The position numbers and the translations under genes are program-made. Shown here one piece after another: positions 5,226 through 10,493 of a stretch of DNA of 10,493 nt. Source of the DNA: JBCCZC01 sp039188505 (GTDB lineage Bacteria; Pseudomonadota; Gammaproteobacteria; Xanthomonadales; SZUA-38); contig JBCCZC010000188.1 in NCBI GenBank assembly GCA_039188505.1, forward strand, positions 1-10,493. Reading direction: 5' to 3'. The first letter of the stretch is position 1; the number at the start of each line of letters is the position of its first letter. The notes under the pieces were generated by a model. It ran no database searches. It had not been told where the DNA came from and saw only the letters and a program-made list of their open reading frames with translations.

Positions 5226-6412
5226 CCCAGCACCTCGACCGCGGCGGCCAGGTTGTCCGGCGCGAGATGCGCGTATCTCAAAGTCATGGTCAGGTCCGCG
5301 TGGCCCAGGAGCTCGCGCACACTGTTGAGCGGGACACCGGCCATCACCAGCCGGGACGCGAAGTGATGCCGGCAGTCATGGAATCGAAATCCGGACACCT
5401 TGGCGTCGCGGAGCAGCGCCGCCCATGCGCGCTTGATGTTGTCGAGCGGGCGCACTTCGCCAGCGGGGCCTCGCCTTGGAGACGGGAACACGAGCGCGTC
5501 GGGTCCAGTCTCGGCGCTGGTGGCCTTCCAGCCGACCAGAGCAGCCTTCGCGGCCTTGTTGAGGGGAACGTGGCGGGTCTGCCCGGACTTCGCCTTGCCG
5601 CCCTCGACGGTCACGCGCGGGGAGTCGGTGAGCCGGGCGTCGTGCCACTGGAGTGCGAATAGCTCGCCGCGGCGTAGACCGGTGTTCAGCGCCAGCAGCA
5701 CCAGCGGCCGCAGGTAGTCGGTTCGGCCGTTGACGGCGGCCAGGAGGCGCCGCTCCTCGTCGTTGTCGAGGTAGCGCACGCGCGCCACTCGATCGAGACG
5801 GGGGAGCTTCACGCCCGCCGCCGGGCTCGCCTCGAGGTAGCCGTGAGTGACCGCCAGCTTCAACGCGCTCTGCATCTGCGCAAGGTCCCGGTGAATGGTC
5901 GAGTCCTTGATACCCGCCTTCCGCCGGGTTGCCTTCCAGCGCTCGAAGTCGATCGGCGAGAGGTCGGCCAGCTTCTTGTCGGCAATGCCGGCGAATGCTC
6001 CCTGCCAGCCCTTCCCGTCGTCGGTCCGCCGCATTAGCCAGTCTGCCGTCGTCGTTCCTCGGCTGTAGTTGGTCTCCGCGTGGTCGCGGAAGGGCCCGGT
6101 GATGAAGTCGGCGAGAGTCCGGCACTCGCGGCCGTCGTCGCCACGGGTCGGGGGATACGGGGTCCCATGCTCGCGGTAGCACTCGCGCATGGCGTCGGCC
6201 TGCTCTCGTGCCTTTGCCAGCGGCCAGGCATCGACGCTGCCGAGCTTCGCCCGCTTGCCGCGGGCCCAGGACCAGAACCAGGTCTTGGCGCCGCTCGGAT
6301 ATACGGCCAGTTCCAGGCCGTCGCACTTGCCGTCGCGGACGTAGAATTGAGACGCGCGAGGCTTGGTGCGCTTGACCGCCGCGTCGGTGAGGATGGCCGC
6401 CTTTCTGGGCAT
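5222..6412 (-). CDS. int: Tyrosine-recombinase integrase, P4/DUF4102 type
   Basis: The 396-aa enzyme would insert and excise the element at a tRNA 3' end. Domains: an N-terminal arm-binding DUF4102 domain (about 1-85; LTDAAVKRTKP, then LELAVYPSGAKTWFW), a core-binding SAM-like domain (about 100-205), and the catalytic domain. Catalytic residues visible are Arg247 (NTGLRRGEL), Lys275 (GGKAKSGQ), His345 and Arg348 (FHDCRHHFAS), His371 (LLGHADL) and Tyr380 (TLRYAHL). All are present, so the enzyme looks intact. The length is typical. The ATG at 6412 has GGAG 8 nt upstream. It is the gene nearest the attachment site and is read away from it, the usual layout. It is the first gene of the visible minus-strand series. 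Confidence 0.95.
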   Translation of the reverse strand: MPRKAAILTDAAVKRTKPRASQFYVRDGKCDGLELAVYPSGAKTWFWSWARGKRAKLGSVDAWPLAKAREQADAMRECYREHGTPYPPTRGDDGRECRTLADFITGPFRDHAETNYSRGTTTADWLMRRTDDGKGWQGAFAGIADKKLADLSPIDFERWKATRRKAGIKDSTIHRDLAQMQSALKLAVTHGYLEASPAAGVKLPRLDRVARVRYLDNDEERRLLAAVNGRTDYLRPLVLLALNTGLRRGELFALQWHDARLTDSPRVTVEGGKAKSGQTRHVPLNKAAKAALVGWKATSAETGPDALVFPSPRRGPAGEVRPLDNIKRAWAALLRDAKVSGFRFHDCRHHFASRLVMAGVPLNSVRELLGHADLTMTLRYAHLAPDNLAAAVEVLG

Positions 6413-6583
6413 GTGGGGGTCTCCGCATGGTGCATTACTGGTGCTATAAGGCCAGTGTATGCCAAAACACGGCAGAGCACACTACCGCCCAGAAACGGAG
6501 TTAAAATCCAAGAATTACAGAATCTTATAGATGCTCGAGAATGTGCCCCCGTGTGCTGCCGTGGCCATATCCGCCCACAATTA
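6413..6583. other. Integrase-proximal attachment arm region, no gene
   Basis: This non-coding stretch between int and the tRNA fragment is richer in A and T than its surroundings, especially 6491-6535. It holds inverted repeats: ACTGG (6437-6441) / CCAGT (6452-6456) around the int leader; CTATAAG (6444-6450) / CTTATAG (6524-6530); and CACGGCAGAGCACAC (6468-6482) against GTGTGCTGCCGTG (6551-6563), complementary apart from a two-base bulge. These may be integrase arm or excisionase sites and part of int control. I see no convincing promoter pair. Confidence 0.5.
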
Positions 6584-6624
6584 GGTTGTGGGGGTCGGGA
6601 GTTCGAATCTCCCCGCTCCGACCA
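6575..6624 (+). other. attR: 3' fragment of a tRNA gene (probably tRNA-Pro)
   Basis: The T arm is perfect (GGGAG 6597-6601, TTCGAAT loop, CTCCC 6609-6613). It is followed by the acceptor strand CGCTCCG (6614-6620), discriminator A and encoded CCA (6622-6624). Upstream are the 5-nt variable region GGGTC (6592-6596) and an anticodon-like stem (CCACA/TGTGG) whose loop would read TAG. Upstream of this there is no D arm and no matching 5' acceptor strand CGGAGCG, so this is not a whole tRNA. The variable loop and acceptor resemble tRNA-Pro; the changed loop suggests that the crossover lies there and that shared identity starts near 6584. It marks the element-chromosome junction. Confidence 0.8.
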
Positions 6625-6848
6625 ATCAATCGGCCCGTCTCGGGCGATCTCCAAAGACTCCTCTCCCGGGGTGTTCACGCCGCCAGCGGCGATCAGGCGA
6701 GGCATGTGCTCCAGCGTGTCACTTCGCCTGCTGACCATCCATTGCACCCGCTCGGCAAGCGGGCGGCAATTCGACTAAGCTGCGGTGTGGTCACTGGCGG
6801 CTGCGAGTTGCCTACCGGCGACTTCCCCTGCTGGACACTGGAGTAGCG
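6625..6848 (+). promoter_or_regulatory. Leader region between attR and the Lon-family gene
   Basis: These 224 nt hold no convincing gene. A stable hairpin CCCGCT (6747-6752) / AGCGGG (6758-6763) with a 5-nt loop stands about 85 nt before the protease start, without a T run. No clear sigma-70 or heat-shock promoter pair was found. The ribosome site GGAG precedes the protease ATG by 5 nt. Confidence 0.3.
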
Positions 6849-9344
6849 ATGGACCGTCTTGATCCCCTGCCAGCGAGTGCCCTCCGGCACGAGTTCACCA
6901 ACGCCGAACTGGACTTCAATACGACGAGCGAGCTCTGCGACGTCTTTCGTCTCTACGAGGAGGCCAGGGCCGAAGATGCCATCCAGCTCGGCCTCGAGCT
7001 GCAGCGTCCCGGCTACAACGTTTTCGCCATGGGCCCGGATGGGCAGCGCTGCCTGGCCATCGTCCGCGAATTCGTCGAGGCCCAGGCGAAGGGTGAACCC
7101 GTGGGCCAGGATCTCTGCTTCGTCCACAACTTCGAGGCGCCCGATCAGCCCAAGGCATTTCTCCTCGACGCGGGTCGGGGCCGGGTGCTCGACAAGGACC
7201 TCTCGCGCCTGGTCGCCGACCTGGAAGAAGTGCTGCGGGCGGCCTTCGAGAGCGAGCAGTACCGGACCCGGCGCCAGGAGATCGAGTCCGACCTGACCCG
7301 GCAGCGCGACGGTGCCTATCGGCAGCTTCAGGATCAGGCGGAGAGCCAGGGCATCCGGGTCGAGCTCGATCGACAGGGCCTGATCTATCGCGCCATGCGC
7401 GACGGGGAAGTGCTGAGCCCGGAGGAGTTCGATGCTCTCGACGATATCGCCCAGGCCGAGATCAAGGAGAAGCTGAAGGGGGTCAAGCAGGAGATCCAGG
7501 CACTGACGAGCAAGCTGCCGAAGTGGCGGCGGCGGGCCGGGGAGTCGATTCGCGAGCTGGATCGCGAAACGGCACGCGACGCCACGTTGGAGCTGTTCGA
7601 GGAATTGATCGAGGCCTACGGGAAATCCCCCGAGGTCGTCGCGCACCTGCGGGCGATGCACGAGGACAGCGTCGAGCTCGTGATGACGCTGCTTGCGGCA
7701 GCTGCCCACAGCCGTCGCGGACGCGCCGGCATCATCGCCAATCCCCAGCAGCTGGAGGCGCTGAAACGGCGGTACCAGGTGAATCTGCTGGTGGACCGCA
7801 GCAAGGACTCCCATGCGCCGGTGGTGTACGAAGACGACCCGACCTTCGCGCGCCTTGTTGGCCGTGTGGAAAAGCGGTCGGAAGCCGGAACCGTGTCGTC
7901 GGACGTTCATACGATCCGGGCGGGCACCCTGCACTATGCCAACGGCGGCTACCTGCTGGTCGACGCCCATGAGCTCCTGACCCGCCCCCTGGCCTGGCCC
8001 GCGCTCAAGCACGCCATCAAGACGAGCGGCGCACGGATCCGCAGCGCTTCGCGGGTGGTCGGCACCGACGTCTCCGAACTCCTGGACCCCCAGGAGGTGC
8101 CCCTGAAACTGAAGGTCATCGTGGTGGGCACGCCGAGGATCTACTACATGCTTCACCGGGTGGACCCGGACTTCCGCGACCTCTTCAAGGTACTCGCGGA
8201 ATTCGACCCGGATATCGAGCGAAACACCGACAGCGTCAGCTCCTATGCCTGCACGATCGCCACGATGGGCCGAGAGCTGGAACTGCTGCCACTGCAACGA
8301 GACGCGGTTGCCCGGGTCATGCAGTACTCGCTGCGCCTCTCCGGTGACCGCTGCAAGTTCACCACGGACGTCGAACGCCTCGCCGACCTGATGCGGGAGG
8401 CCGACTTCCAAGCGCGCAAGGGCGGCCACACGGTCATCTGCGAGGCCCAGGTGACCGAAGCGCTCGAGGCCCGGCAGCGGCGCCTGGGGCGGCGCGCGGA
8501 GCGCGCGCAGGAGTCGATCCGCCGCGATTTCATCAAGATCGCCAGCGATGGCAGCCGGATCGGTACCGTGAACGCGCTGACGGTCAGCATGCTGGGCGAC
8601 TTCATGTTCGGTCGACCCAATCGGATGACCGCGCGCGTGCATATGGGCCAGGGCAAGACGATCGATATCGAGCGCGAAGCCAAGCTCGGCGGGTCGCTCC
8701 ACTCCAAGGGCGTCATGATCCTGAGCGGTTACATTGGCGCCCACTACGCGCGGAAGTTCCCGCTGGCCATCACCGCGACGCTCGTCTTCGAGCAGTCCTA
8801 CGGCAGGATCGACGGCGACTCCGCGTCTTCGGCGGAACTGTACGCCCTCCTCTCGGCGATCGCGGAGGTGCCGCTCCGGCAGGACCTCGCGGTGACCGGC
8901 TCGGTCAACCAATTCGGCGAGATCCAGGCGATCGGCGGGGTCAACGAGAAGATCGAGGGCTTCTTCGACTGCTGCCGGGCCCGGGGCCTGACCGGTCGCC
9001 AGGGCGTCATTATTCCCCGGGACAACGTCGACAATATGATGCTCAATGACGCCGTGGTCGATGCCGTCAGCGAGGGCAACTTCCATATCTACGCAATCGC
9101 CCACGTCGACGAGGGCATCGAGCTGCTCACCGGCATGCCTGCGGGCGAGATCGACGAGGATGAGATCTTCCCCGAGGGCACCTTCAACGATCTCGTCCTC
9201 AAGAGCCTGGTCGACATCGCGATGCGGCGCCGCGACTTCAATCGTGCGCAGCGCAAGGCCTCGACGGAAAACGGCGATGCCGAGGGGGGCAGCCCCCCTC
9301 AGGCCGAAACTCGAACCGGGCCTACGGCTGGCGGCTCGCCCTAG
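6849..9344 (+). CDS. Lon-family ATP-dependent-type protease (AAA_32/Lon_2 group)
   Basis: This 831-aa cytosolic protease belongs to the Lon relatives in proteobacteria related to YcbZ/LonH. The N-terminal AAA_32 part includes NVFAMGPDGQRCL (57-69) and QDLCFVHNFEAPDQP (87-101), then a long helical insert (about 130-260), the HANGGYLLVDA-like segment near 362-373, and the C-terminal S16 proteolytic domain (about 570-765). The dyad is intact: Ser658 in IDGDSASSAEL and Lys701 in IGGVNEKIEG. The Walker A is degenerate (no GK[ST] at 62-68) and the Walker B Glu is replaced (VDA, 371-373), so ATP use is doubtful. The tail after residue 795 is low-complexity. The ATG at 6849 has GGAG 5 nt upstream. 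The gene is chromosomal, just outside the element. Confidence 0.93.
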   Translation: MDRLDPLPASALRHEFTNAELDFNTTSELCDVFRLYEEARAEDAIQLGLELQRPGYNVFAMGPDGQRCLAIVREFVEAQAKGEPVGQDLCFVHNFEAPDQPKAFLLDAGRGRVLDKDLSRLVADLEEVLRAAFESEQYRTRRQEIESDLTRQRDGAYRQLQDQAESQGIRVELDRQGLIYRAMRDGEVLSPEEFDALDDIAQAEIKEKLKGVKQEIQALTSKLPKWRRRAGESIRELDRETARDATLELFEELIEAYGKSPEVVAHLRAMHEDSVELVMTLLAAAAHSRRGRAGIIANPQQLEALKRRYQVNLLVDRSKDSHAPVVYEDDPTFARLVGRVEKRSEAGTVSSDVHTIRAGTLHYANGGYLLVDAHELLTRPLAWPALKHAIKTSGARIRSASRVVGTDVSELLDPQEVPLKLKVIVVGTPRIYYMLHRVDPDFRDLFKVLAEFDPDIERNTDSVSSYACTIATMGRELELLPLQRDAVARVMQYSLRLSGDRCKFTTDVERLADLMREADFQARKGGHTVICEAQVTEALEARQRRLGRRAERAQESIRRDFIKIASDGSRIGTVNALTVSMLGDFMFGRPNRMTARVHMGQGKTIDIEREAKLGGSLHSKGVMILSGYIGAHYARKFPLAITATLVFEQSYGRIDGDSASSAELYALLSAIAEVPLRQDLAVTGSVNQFGEIQAIGGVNEKIEGFFDCCRARGLTGRQGVIIPRDNVDNMMLNDAVVDAVSEGNFHIYAIAHVDEGIELLTGMPAGEIDEDEIFPEGTFNDLVLKSLVDIAMRRRDFNRAQRKASTENGDAEGGSPPQAETRTGPTAGGSP
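9282..9300. repeat. Very stable G/C hairpin in the 3' end of the Lon-family gene
   Basis: GAGGGGGG and CCCCCCTC form a perfect 8-bp stem with a 3-nt loop. It lies within the last codons of the protease gene (peptide EGGSPP) and 21 nt beyond the stop of the convergent membrane-protein gene. There is no T run on either strand. It may slow or end convergent transcription. Confidence 0.5.
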
Positions 9345-9576
9345 CGTTCGCGGCGTCGGACTCGGTCGCCGAGATCTGCACGTAGCTCCAACAGGTGCGG
9401 CCGAGGAGCACGGTGCTGGTCGCGAGCAGGACCAAGCCGAGTCCGATCAGCACGTTTGCTTCCAAGGGCGGCAGGACGCTCACGGGGGCAACGGCAATCG
9501 CAGAACCGGCGAACAGAAGTGCGCCGACTTCCTGGTCTCGCTTGATCTTGTGCAGGCAACGATCTTTGGACGGCAT
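9322..9576 (-). CDS. Small two-helix inner-membrane protein
   Basis: The 84-aa product has a basic N-terminus (MPSKDRCLHKIKRD), one hydrophobic helix at about 17-36, a short loop with PP, a second helix at about 41-59, and a charged C-terminal tail. This predicts a hairpin in the cytoplasmic membrane with both ends inside. The ATG at 9576 has GAGGAG 7 nt upstream; upstream in-frame ATGs lack one. It converges on the Lon-family gene, and the coding ends overlap by 23 nt. No family is recognised and the function is unknown. Confidence 0.7.
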   Translation of the reverse strand: MPSKDRCLHKIKRDQEVGALLFAGSAIAVAPVSVLPPLEANVLIGLGLVLLATSTVLLGRTCWSYVQISATESDAANARASRQP

Positions 9577-9763
9577 GGCTTGGCTCCTCATGCTGATGGC
9601 CGGGCCGCTCGACGCGGCCTCCTCGTTCCGACCGCGGCATCCGCGACGTCGATGACCCCGAAACGATAGGGTTACATCGGTTCTCAGGATGGCCCGAAAC
9701 GGCCAATCGCTTGACCGATCGATCATCGGCGGCTGAAACGAGACGACACACCGGCGAGCGCCC

Positions 9764-10210
9764 TTACCGGCGACGCTCGCGATCGTCGCGGGCGCGCAGG
9801 CCCTCGAGTTTCAGTCTTGCCTGGGCGGCGCGACTCTGCTCTTCGAGGTGGATGTTCTGAACCTCGATCTGGCGGAAGATCGACTGGATCCCATTCCGGA
9901 TGCTGAACATCACCGCAATCCCTTCGAGCAGCACGCGCAGGAGCAGAATGATCATCAGCCGGGCACCGAAGTCGCGGAGCTCGAGCAGACCTGCGGCCTG
10001 CTGGAACAAGGTGACGACCAGGCCCGCCACGAGCGCGCCGTTGAGACCGCGGGACAGATATGGGGTCACGTTCAGGCGCAGCAGCATGAAGTCTCGGAAG
10101 GTGGCGACGACAGTTCGCGCCTCCTCCTGCATCTTCGGCGTCGCGAGGGCGCGACGCCGCTCTTTGGAGTCGGGCTCACCAGTGCCGCGTGGCGGCGGCG
10201 CATCACTCAT
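9764..10210 (-). CDS. DUF4282-like membrane protein
   Basis: The 148-aa product has a charged, Pro-rich N-terminus, then TFRDFMLLRLNVTPYLSRGLNG leading into a first membrane helix (about 55-75). A second helix (about 82-104) contains LLLRVLLEGIAVMFSIRNGI, and a charged, probably coiled-coil tail rich in Glu and Arg follows. The two-helix layout with R..LE...V.F.I.N resembles DUF4282 proteins, a family of unknown role. The start is uncertain: the ATG at 10210 avoids a very basic extension, but neither it nor the in-frame ATG at 10267 has a good ribosome site. The 187-nt gap to the next gene shows no clear promoter. Confidence 0.6.
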   Translation of the reverse strand: MSDAPPPRGTGEPDSKERRRALATPKMQEEARTVVATFRDFMLLRLNVTPYLSRGLNGALVAGLVVTLFQQAAGLLELRDFGARLMIILLLRVLLEGIAVMFSIRNGIQSIFRQIEVQNIHLEEQSRAAQARLKLEGLRARDDRERRR

Positions 10211-10267
10211 CGCGGCAACCCGCCAGCCATTGCCCCGCGACTCTGCTCGACGCCTCTTTCGAGGCAT

Positions 10268-10445
10268 ACCCCGTGCTACCCCAGAATCCCTCCATGCCCG
10301 TCCCGGCTCGCGTCTATTTCGGAGCGCGTAGGGTGCCAGCTGCTAGAACTGCTGCTTGACGGAGTCGGCCAGGAACCCCGCAGTTGCGGTCTACGAACGA
10401 CGGGAGCGCTTGGTCCTGGCCATACCCGGCGGACCGGGCGGGGAA
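10268..10445. other. Intergenic stretch, nothing certain
   Basis: No gene or clear promoter is seen. Two small hairpins are present: CCGCA/TGCGG near 10378-10389 and CCCGG/CCGGG near 10425-10440. The second lies just past the putative gene end at 10446 in the minus direction, but lacks a T run. Confidence 0.3.
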
Positions 10446-10493
10446 TCAGTCGGAGGCCTCCAGCTCGTCGGAATCCAAAGGTGCCAGAAGAGC
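10446..10493 (-). CDS. Possible C-terminal tail of a gene entering from the right (partial)
   Basis: Fifteen codons are open to the window edge on the minus strand and end in TGA at 10446-10448. They encode ALLAPLDSDELEASD, an acidic tail plausible for a protein C-terminus, with mostly G or C third positions. The stretch is too short to prove coding. Confidence 0.3.
   Translation of the reverse strand, partial: ALLAPLDSDELEASD

Larger units (their letters stand above)
1..6624 (-). mobile_element. Right part of an integrated phage or phage-satellite element
   Basis: All recognisable genes from 1 to 6412 lie on the minus strand and belong to a phage-like set: integrase, AlpA-type regulator, winged-helix replication-type protein, Spo11-like protein, candidate small terminase, prohead protease and capsid start. 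The right boundary is set by a 3' tRNA fragment ending in CCA at 6624, after which the genes change to chromosomal ones on both strands. The left end is outside the window. By the usual geometry of integration into a tRNA 3' end, the intact tRNA should lie at the far left in plus orientation. No repressor, lysis or tail gene is seen here, so prophage and capsid-encoding satellite remain alternatives. Confidence 0.85.

Noticed and set aside
5376..6428. A 350-codon minus-strand frame inside int
   Set aside because: It is a shifted frame of the integrase, very rich in Arg, Pro and Gly, without the recombinase motifs.
6444..6473. Promoter for int with TTGGCA and TATAGC on the minus strand
   Set aside because: The two boxes are only 11 nt apart, too close for a sigma-70 promoter, and no sigma-54 pattern fits.
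6548..6624. A complete tRNA gene
   Set aside because: The T arm, acceptor 3' strand and CCA fit, but there is no D arm and no 5' strand pairing with CGCTCCG, so only a 3' fragment is present.
6693..9104. An 803-codon open frame on the minus strand opposite the Lon-family gene
   Set aside because: It is a mirror of GC-rich coding sequence. The translation is repetitive in Leu, Asp, Val and His without any domain, while the plus strand encodes a clear protease with catalytic motifs.
10340..10440. Short minus-strand frame MARTKRSRRS, TAG, then a further short open piece
   Set aside because: Only ten codons before a stop; a broken gene cannot be supported from this little sequence.

Overview
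The window is GC-rich bacterial DNA, most likely proteobacterial. The Lon-family protease, the tRNA 3' end and the phage gene families fit a gammaproteobacterium best, but the genus cannot be told from the sequence. It splits at about position 6624 into the right end of an integrated phage-like element (1-6624, all genes on the minus strand) and host chromosome (6625-10493).

Integrated element, read in the direction of transcription (right to left). A tyrosine integrase of the P4/DUF4102 type (5222-6412) lies next to a 3' tRNA fragment (about 6575-6624), which I read as the right attachment site. Next come an unknown 176-aa protein, whose start overlaps the integrase stop, and an AlpA-type excisionase/regulator (4381-4593). 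The excisionase start is overlapped by a perfect inverted repeat that includes its Shine-Dalgarno. Three tiny unknown genes follow, joined by overlapping stop and start codons. Then come a winged-helix replication-type protein (3220-3621), a 252-nt non-coding stretch with direct repeats and a nested palindrome that looks like an origin or operator, and a small Spo11/Topo VI A-like (Mini-A-like) protein (2098-2967). The last genes are a candidate small terminase (1552-1971), two small paralogous unknown proteins, an HK97-type prohead protease (193-774) and the first 44 codons of what is probably the major capsid protein (1-132).

How the parts may work together: integrase and AlpA would handle integration, excision and early control. 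The winged-helix protein and the repeat cluster would start replication. The Mini-A-like protein could act in DNA processing or recombination. The terminase/protease/capsid module would give the element its own capsid. Two features recall capsid-forming phage satellites (cf-PICI-like) as much as a full prophage: the compact int-alpA-rep-capsid layout, and the absence of a recognisable lysogeny repressor or of lysis and tail genes in this part. The left end is outside the window, so the choice is open. Large terminase and portal genes, usually placed between small terminase and protease, are absent there; two small paralogues sit in their place.

Host side. A plus-strand gene encodes a large Lon-family (AAA_32/Lon_2 type) protease (6849-9344) with an intact Ser-Lys dyad and degenerate ATPase motifs. 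Its 3' end overlaps a convergent small two-helix membrane protein (9322-9576). A second membrane protein, DUF4282-like (9764-10210), follows. The C-terminal tail of another minus-strand gene may enter at the right edge (10446-10493).
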